In this document: positions 7,013-15,437 of the stretch, piece after piece
Position numbering within the stretch: position 1 is the stretch's first letter
How the letters are laid out: the number at the start of each line of letters is the position of its first letter
Assembly (NCBI GenBank): GCA_021827245.1
Contig: JAKAWN010000118.1
Span: 1-16,351, forward strand
DNA from: Acidobacteriota bacterium
GTDB lineage: Bacteria > Acidobacteriota > Terriglobia > UBA7540
DNA: 16,351 nt
Reading direction: 5' to 3'
Translations under genes and position numbers: made by a program
Notes under the pieces: generated by a model
What the model saw: the letters and a program-made list of their open reading frames with translations, nothing else
Database searches by the model: none
Told to the model about the DNA's origin: nothing

Positions 7013-7325
7013 TTTTGCGTCCCCCTCCCTGCCAGACTCACGACGGGCATGAATTGCCCTGCCACCTGTTCAAGCGATTCCTCCTTCGATCTTTGAGTGC
7101 CTCGGTCGCCTGGAATTTCGGACCCATTTCCAAAGCTTTCACCAGCCTCGTTACCCTGGACTGGGGCCGGAGGTCCATAGTCCGGGCACTCCCCTCAACC
7201 CCGGATACGCCGGGGGCGCAGCTCCTGGGGCCCCAGCCCGGCCCCGCGTAGGAGCCATTCCGCGGGGCCGGGATCTAAAAGCGGCCGCAACGCGCCGGAG
7301 TGTAATGTGTCAATGCGCACTCCAT
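7013..7325. other. Intergenic region with GC-rich hairpin, no gene seen
   Basis: About 310 bases between the stop of the 441-residue gene and the DUF6166 start. Apart from the hairpin at 7237-7272 and the ribosome site of the DUF6166 gene just above 7012, I find no coding signal. Confidence 0.5.
7237..7272 (-). terminator. GC-rich hairpin downstream of the 441-residue gene
   Basis: CCCGGCCCCGCG (7237-7248) pairs perfectly with CGCGGGGCCGGG (7261-7272), a 12-bp all-GC stem with a 12-base loop, 54 bases past the TAG of the gene at 7326. There is no T-run after the stem on the minus strand, so if it ends transcription it would be a non-canonical terminator or an mRNA 3'-end stabiliser. Confidence 0.5.
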
Positions 7326-8651
7326 CTAACGCCCTTTTCGACCACCTCCGCTGCCCTTGCCTTCCGTGACGCAGATGTCGATGTAGGTCAGTTGGTTAGC
7401 CTTATCGACTATCGGCACGTAGAGCATTCCGGTGTCCGCTGTCGGCTCGATCAGACCCTCCGTGCCGGATGGAACTAGCCCTACACTGATGTTCGGAGGC
7501 GGGGCCAGGGTATTGTCTGTAAGTGTTGGCTCGGTCCAATCATTGAAGACAATCGAGTTGTTCGGCGTGTAGAAGGTCAGGCGCCACCACCCGGCCTTCC
7601 CTACGGTTTCCGGCACGGGTGCGGAACGCAGGTTCCAGTTGTAGCCATAGACATAACTTCCCTTGATGTTAAGCTCTGCGCCGTACTCCAGGTCGGCTTC
7701 GTATGGAACAAGGTTGGTGGTACTGTTGTTGACATAGGCCCAATGCCGCACTCCGTCGATAGAAACCCACACCGGGTTGTAGGTCGTTTGTGGGGTATAC
7801 GTGGCCGGGCAACCTCCCACTGGGAATCCAGCCGCGAGCTTGGCAAGGTTGAGCCGCGCCCCCGCGCCCGGGACGTTCACCACATTCACCCCATATTCCC
7901 AGTTGACACCGCCCGAGTCGTCCAAATAAGCGTAAGCAACTGGCGATTCTTCCGCGGTCTCGGGATTCGTGGTGTGCAAGCCCCAAAGTTCGTCCGTTCC
8001 CTGGCCGCGCACGTGCCACACCTCATACCGCAGCCGTGGGTTTCCCTCTGCAACCGTTGTATCAGGAGATTCAGGCAAGGTTGAAAAGGTGTTGGTCTCA
8101 ACTCGAATCACCTGGATCGGCCAGGACTTGCTTTCGAGATTATCACCCCAGTCGACGTACTTCACTGAGAGTGCCAATGCGGTACCCCCTGCATCAGTCG
8201 ACTGTGCGTATCCTGCCTGCCACTTGTTGTTAATGTTCTTCTGCCAATAGATCCGGTCGATTGACTTACTCGGGTCTTTTGCGTTGCACACTGCCTTACA
8301 GTCCTCGTAAGAAAGTGGAGTGCCGGTTGAGGTTACGCAGGACGTGTTGGGATAGGTTGTCGTCCCGATGATCTCCGGTATGGCGCAGCCGTAGCTCACA
8401 CCCTCAGGGAACTTTGCATCCAGAGTGGGCGTTATTCCTATGCTGCCAGTCTGAAGCGGGGTTCCGTAGAAATAGGCAGGGTAGGACAGGTTCGTCGCCG
8501 ATTCCTCTCCGCTCGGCGGCTTGTTGCCATTGCCTGGACCGCTACCTCCGCCGTGTTGCTGTGCCAGCGCACCCGCCAGCGGGTACAAGACCAGTGCGAG
8601 TGCGGCGATAGATAGAGACCCTATGGCCAAAGCTATTGTTCGTCTTTTCAT
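7326..8651 (-). CDS. Exported protein of unknown function
   Basis: A 441-residue protein with no family I can name. The ATG at 8651 is chosen because AAGGAG lies about 8 bases upstream; the frame runs 27 codons further up, but that extension would spoil the signal peptide. Residues 1-31 are a signal peptide (MKRRTIALAIG, then a hydrophobic core ending A-L-A-Q), followed by a Gly/Pro linker. The mature domain is rich in Trp, Tyr, Asn and Thr, as in beta-rich extracellular proteins, with several Cys that could form disulphides (CAIPE, SCVTS, DCKAVC, GGCPAT, DICVTE). The tail is GKGSGGGRKGR. Upstream is a divergent plus-strand gene with about 390 bases between them. No enzyme motif is visible. 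Confidence 0.8.
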   Translation of the reverse strand: MKRRTIALAIGSLSIAALALVLYPLAGALAQQHGGGSGPGNGNKPPSGEESATNLSYPAYFYGTPLQTGSIGITPTLDAKFPEGVSYGCAIPEIIGTTTYPNTSCVTSTGTPLSYEDCKAVCNAKDPSKSIDRIYWQKNINNKWQAGYAQSTDAGGTALALSVKYVDWGDNLESKSWPIQVIRVETNTFSTLPESPDTTVAEGNPRLRYEVWHVRGQGTDELWGLHTTNPETAEESPVAYAYLDDSGGVNWEYGVNVVNVPGAGARLNLAKLAAGFPVGGCPATYTPQTTYNPVWVSIDGVRHWAYVNNSTTNLVPYEADLEYGAELNIKGSYVYGYNWNLRSAPVPETVGKAGWWRLTFYTPNNSIVFNDWTEPTLTDNTLAPPPNISVGLVPSGTEGLIEPTADTGMLYVPIVDKANQLTYIDICVTEGKGSGGGRKGR

Positions 8652-9038
8652 TCTCTTAGCTCCTTCCGCGTTTGCCGTTCTGCTCCTTGTTCCGCCACTG
8701 GAATTCGCATCAGCCCTTGGAAGGAAGTTCAACCGAAATTCAAGCCCCGCCCTATGTAAACCTCTCTTCCGTTCCCTCGCAGTTCCAGGGGCGTGGAATC
8801 TTCAGCTCACAGCATGGAAGTTCAGTCCCGGCGGTTGCAAGCGAGGCGATGCGCTTGCGCAAAACTGCGCATCATTGCGCACCGTTGGACTGCGGGAGAA
8901 CAGCATGGAACCTACTTCGTGGTTTTCCCCTACTGCGAATTGGAGGAATCACCCTATTGCCCGGTCTGGAGAATTGTTCTAGTTTGACAGTATAGGTTTC
9001 CTGCCAACCTGAATGCGCCTTTCGATCCGGAGGTGCGC
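8652..9038. other. Divergent intergenic region
   Basis: About 390 bases between two divergently read genes, so it should carry promoters for both. A perfect TTGACA occurs at 8984-8989 on the plus strand, but at a 17-base spacing I read only ACCTGA, so I do not call a promoter. No conserved coding signal is seen. Confidence 0.4.
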
Positions 9039-9704
9039 ATGTCTGAAGAGGGGAAGGCTTCCCAGCAGCTCGCGTCATGGAAGGAGATCGCGGACTATCT
9101 GCACGTCGCGGTGCGCACGGCCCAGACGTGGGAGCGCGAGAAAGGGCTGCCGGTTCGTCGCATGCCGGGAGAAAAGGGGCGGGTTGCGGCAGACCCCGCC
9201 GAACTGGATCAGTGGAGGCGGTCGGCTTCCTGCCATGGTCGTTCGTGGTTCAATCTTGTCTACCTCAAGATCTATGCTGCGTTGTCGACGGTATTTCTGA
9301 TCATCGCTGTAGCGTGCCTATCCACGCACTTTCTCGACGAGTCCCACCACCAACCGCACACCGGTTTCCGTAATGGGGCGCTGCCCCTGGTCGTGGCGGA
9401 TCATCAGGGAAATACGCCGTTGAAGAAGGGATTCCCCCAAGGCAAACAGACGGACACGCATCCAGGCGCCACGCTCTCTCTGCATCGCAAAATCATGTTT
9501 TTCGACTTCGACGGGGACGGCGAATTAGAAACACTTCTCGACTATAGTCCGGTAGATTTGCCACAGAATTTCACTTCATCATATTGTTTTCCCGAGGGGG
9601 AGAATACGCAGAGTTCCGTACCGACCGGGCTCGCAGAGGCCGGCGACCGTTTGCCCGGCACCCGTCCTCACCAACACGTGGAAGCTCGGAGGTCTGCGCA
9701 TTAA
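9039..9704 (+). CDS. HTH DNA-binding, membrane-anchored FG-GAP-type protein, probably truncated
   Basis: A 221-residue product from the ATG at 9039, with GGAGG at 9029-9033. Residues 14-45 form a helix-turn-helix of the MerR/excisionase kind (SWKEIADYLHVAVRTAQTWE, then REKGLPVRRMPG). Residues 74-97 are a single membrane helix, and an FG-GAP/VCBS-like calcium loop FDFDGDGELE lies at 155-164. This one-chain layout of cytoplasmic DNA-binding domain, helix and outer beta-propeller is typical of acidobacterial proteins that are about twice as long; here the propeller stops after its first blade. After CFPEGE (near 9600) the sequence turns into unrelated residues. One extra G in the run at 9596-9600 would give G-G-R-I-R-R-V-P-Y-R-P-G, closer to the expected W-x-Y-x-P-G strand, but that frame also ends soon (about 9750). 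It is either a truncated gene or a signalling variant. Confidence 0.72.
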   Translation: MSEEGKASQQLASWKEIADYLHVAVRTAQTWEREKGLPVRRMPGEKGRVAADPAELDQWRRSASCHGRSWFNLVYLKIYAALSTVFLIIAVACLSTHFLDESHHQPHTGFRNGALPLVVADHQGNTPLKKGFPQGKQTDTHPGATLSLHRKIMFFDFDGDGELETLLDYSPVDLPQNFTSSYCFPEGENTQSSVPTGLAEAGDRLPGTRPHQHVEARRSAH

Positions 9705-9850
9705 GACCTGTTACCGAACTGAGGGGACTTTCGTCCGGCCTGTTTTCGCTTGAGTCGAGGCTGATGGCCATGCGTGGCATTGGCTGCAGAAATGTGTCCG
9801 TACCATTACTAATTTCGCTTACAGGAAGGCCTGAACTGCCATTGGGTGCA

Positions 9851-9862
9851 ACGTGATCACGT
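9851..9862. other. Perfect 12-bp palindrome
   Basis: ACGTGATCACGT reads the same on both strands and lies ten bases past the stop of the broken glycosidase gene, in a 167-base gap between convergent genes. It could be a protein-binding site, but there is only one copy and no promoter beside it. Confidence 0.25.
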
Positions 9863-9871
9863 GCCTCAGCA

Positions 9872-12030
9872 TTAGTGAAATTCAGCGACGATTGAGACCT
9901 GGTGTTTCAGATCTGAACCGGGGAATTGAACCATATCTCCGTGTGCTGGTTCTGGATGCCGGCCGTCGAGGGTGAGGCGCGAAAGATGGCCCCAACTTCC
10001 GGGTGCGCGCAGCCAAAGCTGCACCAATTCCGGGTACCGCCCTTGAGAATCTGCAAGCGGCTCGATTGTGGCTTTCACCGTGTGATGTGTTTCGTCCGGC
10101 GAGAGCGTCAAGCTGATTTCGCCAAATAGCGTGGGCGCCCGGCGGACGACGAGAGGTTTGCCGCAGGCGAGCCAGGCGCGCGGGGTGCCGGACGCGAGAA
10201 GGAGATTGTTTCCTTCTTCCCGCACCAGCATCATTCGCAGCATCCGAAGCTGCTGGTGTTCGAGTAAGTATGGGGAAGGGTCAGTTCGTTGATGCCTTGT
10301 GCAATGTGCGTAACCTCGACAGCCGAGTAAGTATCTCGCGACATGCCATAAGCCAGCATCGAGTAGAAGGTAAGGAGGAATTTGTCAACATCCCCACTTT
10401 CGAGCTGGGTCAGGGCGTAGCCATACGTGTAGGCGTGGTCAACCCCGTCGCCAAATCGGTCCAGCCCGAGCAGCAGTCCCCCACGCTGTTCCATGTACCG
10501 TGTGATCCATTCCGAGCGGTCATCGGTGGGCGAGAAAAAACCTGTTTCAAGAATCAGAGGTGCGATCAGCGCATAATAGTTCCCGGCGCCCTGGTTCATG
10601 ACCCGATGGGTTAGCGGCTCGACGGGAAGAACCTTGAGCGCGCCGACGTTGACGACCGCTTTCTCCATGGAAGCCAGAATATCCTTACGAAAATCTTCGG
10701 CCTCTCGTGACCACCGATCGGCTTCGGAATTCATGCCGGCTTCGCGAAAAGCCTGCGCCATTTCCTGAAGGCCCAGCCAGTTATAGACATCCGAATAATA
10801 GGAGTAAACCGGGTGCGGGTAATCCACATAGGATTGCCCGGCCGGAAGCAGTCCGTACGTGAGCGGTTCTTGGCCTCCCGTTTGCACTTTCGTTTGCGCG
10901 CGGCTGCGCGCGATCCACTCACAAGACTTGATTGCTTGCGGAACGACGCTCTTGAACCAGCGGAGGTCTCGGCTCAACAAATACTGCTGGCCAATGGCAA
11001 ACAGCAAAGCGCCGTTGTCTGCCTGACCGTAATTGATGATGACGGAGCCATTGGCACTCTGGAAGTGGAGAAGACTCTTGAGGTACTTTTCGGCTTCATC
11101 CCAGTAACCGAAGAGGGAGAGAGCGTCGCAGTAAAGCGCAGCACTGTAGCCGTAAATGTGCTCATAAAAACCAGACCCGTCGTGGATCTCGTAAATACCT
11201 TTGACTTTGTCAACGTTCAGAAAGTTGTAGGCCAGCCAGGCGCGGTAGGCGTTGTTAACTCTTTTCTCGGGAGTCCGGATTTGCATGCCTTGGGCAAGCA
11301 ATCTCGTCCAGAAGGTCCGCGTCACCTGGAGTTCGTGATCGAACTCAGATTCGGTTATCTTCTGGACCAGGTGCTGGAGACCGATGCGATAAGGGATCCT
11401 GTAGTAGAAATCACGGTGGCCGTTTGCGGGGATGGAGGCCGAGGAGGCCGGCACCGGGGCGCCAAAAGCGGGGTTGTAATATACGCTGACCGTCGCCTTC
11501 CTTTCACTTCCATCGATGTTCACCACTCGCAACCGGACGATGGCAAACGAGGGCGCTTCTGCGCTCAGATTGTCGGAATATCCAAAGACCCGTTCCTCGT
11601 ACACGAGCCCATGATATTCCCAGCGGGTCTCGACTATTGACAAGTACCCGTCCAGAAGGCTCCGAGTGACAGGCCCTTCAAGGCTGTATGGCGAAGGAGG
11701 ATTGCCTAATTGAAAAGAAACTATCTCCGGCCGGGCAACCTCGATTTCGCCATCCCATGTTATGCCAAAGTCTTCGGGACTCTCTTTCACGCCAACCACT
11801 TCTCGAGGGCGCTGCATGGCAGGGAAGAACTTCGCAACCGAATTGAAGGATGGCTCTCCTTGAAGCAAGACCTGCCGCCCCAGCAGATCGAGGTTGGAAT
11901 TCAGGGCTCGCTCAGTCAGGGCATTGAAGTGCCCCGGAAGCATCTTCTCCTGACCAAACGAGGGACAGCGCACAAGAAACAAGAAACAGAGTCCCAGGAG
12001 GATGCTTGTTCCCACGTGAAGTTTACCCAT
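9872..12030 (-). pseudogene. Exported six-hairpin glycosidase-like protein, single-base frameshift
   Basis: Two overlapping frames make one protein of about 719 aa. The start ATG at 12030 has GGGAGG 8 bases upstream and a signal peptide (residues 1-26, ending S-F-G). Residues about 30-235 look like an N-terminal beta-sandwich, and 240-590 are the alpha/alpha-toroid of the six-hairpin glycosidase superfamily (VNNAYRAWLAYNF, EIHDGSGFYEHIYGYSAAL, and GYGLTQLE-like repeats). At about residue 592 the frame reads N-T-S-S-F-G-C-C-E-stop. Adding one C in the CC at 10255-10256 gives N-T-Q-Q-L-R-M-L-R-M-M-L-V-R-E-E-G, which runs on through a C-terminal beta domain to the TAA at 9872. It probably cleaved or modified a carbohydrate outside the cytoplasm; the substrate is unknown. 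It is the last gene of a three-gene minus-strand cluster. A sequencing error remains an alternative to true loss. Confidence 0.8.
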
Positions 12031-12125
12031 GCCGATAGCCTCCCTGAACTGAGTGTCCCTCTCACGGAAGGACAGCCTGAAAACTACAAGCCGATGGAGA
12101 AAACTCTTAATTGCGATTACTGTGA

Positions 12126-13580
12126 TTAACTCGAAGAATATTTCTGTGAAAATTCCGCTTTGATTCCCACCAGGTTGCCATCCAGCGTCTTTCGTGCCAG
12201 CACAAACTCGGTAGGAAACTCCTTTGCCAGGCGGCGCGAGACGCTTTCGGCGCGAACGATAAAGTCCTTGGCCGCGTTAGGCGATCCTTCGCTCAGAATC
12301 AGGCCAAAACTTTCCCGCAGCGAATTCCAGGCGGTGGACTGGCTTCTTGCCACAAGCCGCCCGGGATACAACTCAGCAAGATGCTTGAGCGCCAGCCTTT
12401 GCCCCGGCGTCTTTCCAAGATGCGCTACGGCCTGGCCGATGGACCGGTCAGGATTATATTCTCTGGGATTCCAGAGGTAGTCGGCGATTGTCAGCATCGG
12501 GATCCGGTTCGCCTCGTCCTAGGGACTTAGCGGATTTGAGATGTACCCTTCGGCAACTTTTGACAGCTCAGGATCTCGCCCCGTCAATGGGCCTAAGTGC
12601 AGCGTCGGCTGCTGATCATTGCACGGATAGTTGTCCCAGATAAAAAGGCGATGCTTTGTCAGGTGTCTGTATTTCTCTGCATCCGCGCGTGTGATCGTCA
12701 CCGAGCAAACCTCGGGACCGGTCCAATAAAGATAAACATCCGGGTCAAGCTTCTCTCCAAGCTCTTTCACATACCGGACTCCGGGCGTATCTCCTGCTCC
12801 AAGCTTCGCATGCGTTTCAGGACCGGAATTTCCGGTCCCGGCATACCATGTCGGTGTGAAAATCATTTGCGCGCCCGAATCCTTTGCCCGAAGGCGGCGC
12901 AGGATTTCATTCACGACTCCTGCTTGTGACGCGGCGTTGATGCCCTGCGTGATGTCATCGAGCGAGACGTTGAACCACTTGACGCCCAAACCTTGCATCC
13001 AGGCATAGTGCTGCCAAAGCGTTTCCAAGTCCTGCGGCTGGTCGTAGTCAAAAGGCCGGTCTGAGTCGAGGATGGGATTCATGCTGAAACAGAATTCCAT
13101 CGCATGACGCTGGCACTCCCGAACGACCTGTTGATAGGAGCGTTTTTTCTCTCGCGGCAGCGGCTGATACCAGTGGTTGATCTTCTGCCCGGGCGGGATT
13201 TGGGCCCAACTCCCATTGGCATGAAGTTCCAGGTCCCAGAGCGAGGTGTAACAGTTCATCAGGAAATTCATCTTGTACCTGGCCATCACAGGGATCTCCG
13301 CCAGATACTGCGAAGGAGTCCACGCCCAGCCCTTGATTCCCCGCAATTTGAATCCCGGCGCCGTCTTGTGACTCAGCACGCCTTCGGGCAGGGGCAGAAT
13401 TTTGCCGGGAAGCACAACACGGAATGCCTCTGCCGGATTCTCCCGCTTCGCGGGCGAGTTCGTGGCAAGGCCGGCGGACTTGGTTGCGAAGGCTGCTGCG
13501 GCAGAACTTGCCATCGCCCATCCTGCCGAGGCAATGGCCCCCTGCAACCATTCCCGCCGCGTCACACGAATTCCAGCCAT
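12126..13580 (-). pseudogene. GH84-like beta-N-acetylglucosaminidase with in-frame amber codon
   Basis: From the ATG at 13580 (GGAGG 7 bases upstream) the gene would encode 484 aa but for a TAG at 12519-12521 (codon 354). The frame continues without any shift through ISNPLSP-stop-DEANRIPMLTIADYLWNP, so CAG (Gln) to TAG is the likely change. Residues 1-30 are a Tat signal (TRREWLQG then a hydrophobic segment). The catalytic part has the features of GH84: LRGIKGWAWTPSQY in place of the usual R-G-x-x-E-G-F-Y-G-x-P-W, WFNVSLDDI with the paired catalytic Asp 208/209, LYWTGPEVCS, and FIWDNYPCND. The part after the stop resembles the helical C-terminal domain, so the active site is encoded before it. 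The usual role is release of terminal N-acetylglucosamine from glycans. It lies between the esterase and the glycosidase, same strand, short gaps. Confidence 0.78.
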
Positions 13581-13693
13581 GCGCGATCCTCCAATTGGGT
13601 TCTCGGGTGTCCGGACGTAAGAACATTGCCCTATTGCCACAAAGTCAGATCATAGGGCAGGAGCTTTTTCGATCGCCAGATCAGCAACCGACT

Positions 13694-14755
13694 TCACCGT
13701 TTGCCGTCGGGAGGCTCATCCCGTAGCCACTTGTCAATAAATTGATAGGCCTCATTGCGAACCGCTGTCGGAAATGAATGCGCTGCGTTGGGATGCCGCA
13801 CTACAAGTCTGTCACCGGCGTCGAACCTTTCTGAGTACACGGGTCTGACAGCCTTCATGGTCGCTCTTACGCCCGCAACGCTAAAGTTTGCATCGTGAAG
13901 AGGAGCGTTGATGAACAGGGGTCTGGGAGCGAGCGCAGCCAAGACATCCGAAAAATCGAAGGGCATTTCAGCCGGGTTGTTGTGGTATTGAACTGCAATC
14001 AACGGCATGTAGCGTTCCTGGCCCCAACCTGACAGATCGCCGCCGTGATAGTCCTTGAAGCTGGTGAAGCCACAACTGCAAACCAGGACCCGGATGCGGG
14101 TATCGAAAGCGCCAACGAATAGGGTGTTGTGACCACCCAGGGAATGGCCGATGCAGCCAATGCGTTGCGGGTCTATCTCGGGCATCGACTGCAGTAAGTC
14201 CACGGCCCTTGTATGATTCCAAATGCCCTTCATCGTCTGGCTCCGGTATCCCTGCCGGTAAGAATCGAAGCGGTATCCTCCAAACCCCGTCGAGAATGGA
14301 AGATCGGGATAATTCGGGGCGAGCGTTACGTAACCGCGTTCGGCAAGCTCTTCCGCATAGTGGTAATTTGGATTACCTCCCAAGCCGGCGGGTTCTGCTG
14401 CGCCGATTGGCGTGGTTTGATGGAGGCATAGAATTCCCGGAACTCGGCCCTTTACTTTTTTCGGTTTCAAAAGATACCCCGGTGTGCGGTCGCCCTCCTC
14501 GCTGACATAGGAGATTTTCGATCGAGAGATTGTCCCTGTAGCTTGGTTTTCGAGGATTCTCATGTCAAGAGAAGGCTTTGTTTTTCTCCTCGGAAACAGG
14601 CCCATGACGCGTTCCATCATGGATAGAATCGCCTTGCGGTGTTCCGCCCAATCACTTCCTGCGTGGGGTTCAGGGAAGGCTCCTCGGAGTCTGGCGGCAA
14701 GCAGGGGTGCGCCCCACAACGTGGTCGAGAACTGGCGTCGATTGAGTTTGCCCAT
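13694..14755 (-). CDS. Exported alpha/beta hydrolase (dienelactone hydrolase/acetyl esterase-like)
   Basis: A complete 353-residue protein. The N-terminus carries a Tat-type signal (LNRRQFSTTLWGAPLLAA, residues 4-21), so it is exported folded. The alpha/beta-hydrolase core shows GYLLKPKKVKGRVPGILCLH, an oxyanion-region H-Q, the nucleophile elbow G-H-S-L-G-G with Ser205, Asp289 in L-H-D-A-N-F, and His326 in N-A-A-H-S-F-P. Relatives are bacterial esterases with a dienelactone hydrolase-like fold that act on acyl or acetyl groups of plant polymers; the substrate is not readable. It is the first gene of the minus-strand cluster with the GH84-like and six-hairpin genes. Upstream, an IS fragment begins 34 bases from the start, so the native promoter may be lost; no strong ribosome site is visible (GAGG is about 20 bases away). 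Confidence 0.87.
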   Translation of the reverse strand: MGKLNRRQFSTTLWGAPLLAARLRGAFPEPHAGSDWAEHRKAILSMMERVMGLFPRRKTKPSLDMRILENQATGTISRSKISYVSEEGDRTPGYLLKPKKVKGRVPGILCLHQTTPIGAAEPAGLGGNPNYHYAEELAERGYVTLAPNYPDLPFSTGFGGYRFDSYRQGYRSQTMKGIWNHTRAVDLLQSMPEIDPQRIGCIGHSLGGHNTLFVGAFDTRIRVLVCSCGFTSFKDYHGGDLSGWGQERYMPLIAVQYHNNPAEMPFDFSDVLAALAPRPLFINAPLHDANFSVAGVRATMKAVRPVYSERFDAGDRLVVRHPNAAHSFPTAVRNEAYQFIDKWLRDEPPDGKR

Positions 14756-14788
14756 AGCTTGTACTTTCTCAACCTCACGATCTGAGAT

Positions 14789-15163
14789 AACTTAGCGCCG
14801 GTTGTAGCGCAGGCGGCTCCGGAGCAGACGTGTACCCGGTTGGTGCTGGCCGGCGCTGAGTTCGATGGCGAGAGGATCCGCACCTACATCTGGCAGCGAC
14901 TCCGAGCCGGAAGCATGATCCCACCAAAGCGCGGGAAGAATGTTTAGCGTGTACGCAAGGTGTCTGCAGAAATACGTCGAGTGTCTCCGCCCCCTCGGTA
15001 TGAGCACAGGCCTCGGATCGAGAGTGTCTTCTCGTCGTTGAAGCGTACACCTTCGGCGCGCGCCCACGGCCGGTTGGAGCCCGAACTGCGGCGCCAAGCT
15101 CTGCTGCTCGGGCTGAGCTTCATTCTCTATCGCCTGAATCATTGTTGCCGGGCCTCCCCCTAA
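14789..15163 (+). pseudogene. IS5/IS4-type DDE transposase, C-terminal fragment with in-frame amber codon
   Basis: One frame from 14789 to the TAA at 15161-15163 reads LVLAGAEFDGERIRTYI, then IPPKRGKN-V, a TAG at 14945-14947, RVRKVSAEIRR, then RIESVFSSLKRTPSARAHGR and LRRQALLLGLSFILYRL. This is the end of a DDE transposase: A-E-F-D carries an aspartate of the triad and R-x-E-S-V-F-S its glutamate. The TAG sits where Trp is common (K-R-G-K-K-x-W-R). The N-terminal two-thirds and any terminal inverted repeats are missing, with a TGA at 14783 just ahead. It is a dead insertion-sequence remnant lying head-to-head with the esterase gene. Confidence 0.8.
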
Positions 15164-15356
15164 AAACCCAGGAACACACGCCTTTGAAACAATAGCTTAG
15201 CCGCAAATTGAATCTAGCGTGAAACATATTTGAGGTGTTGCTGATTACTCCAGAGTTGCCCGTCCCCAAGGGCGCGCCAGGATAACCGGAATTGGTATGG
15301 TTGAAAGCGTTAAAGAACTGTGACCGGAATTGTAGCCTGAATTTTTTGTCGGAGAA
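15160..15356 (-). pseudogene. C-terminal relic of a TonB-dependent outer-membrane receptor
   Basis: On the minus strand the residues KKFRLQFRSQFFNAFNHTN, GYPGAPLGTGNSGVISNTSN and M-F-H-A-R match the final strands of the acidobacterial carboxypeptidase-regulatory-type TonB receptor family, whose ends read R-x-Q-F-R-x-E-F-F-N-A-x-N-H and F-G-x-I-x-x-T. The frame then needs one extra base near 15213 to give Q-F-A-A-K-L-L-F, the usual last beta strand. The rest of the receptor (around 1000 residues) is gone, and kdpD takes over its place on the other strand. Such receptors import oligosaccharides and often sit beside glycoside hydrolases, as here. Its 3' end touches the transposase stop, the two converging at 15160-15163. 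Confidence 0.72.
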
Positions 15357-15437
15357 TACCTTTTCTATTTTCCCCTTGACAGAGATAGTAAAGTAAAGAT
15401 GGGCTGAGGCATAATTCTCCATCGCCTTTGAATAACT

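Noticed and set aside
8984..8989. Perfect TTGACA ahead of the HTH gene
   Set aside because: No acceptable -10 box at 16-18 bases, so a sigma-70 promoter is not supported.
9584..9856. Plus-strand 90-residue ORF overlapping the end of the HTH/FG-GAP gene
   Set aside because: Arg/Ser-rich, no similarity seen to FG-GAP blades; more likely out-of-frame translation.
10813..11640. 275-residue plus-strand ORF
   Set aside because: Antisense to the six-hairpin glycosidase, whose residues match a family; the plus frame does not.
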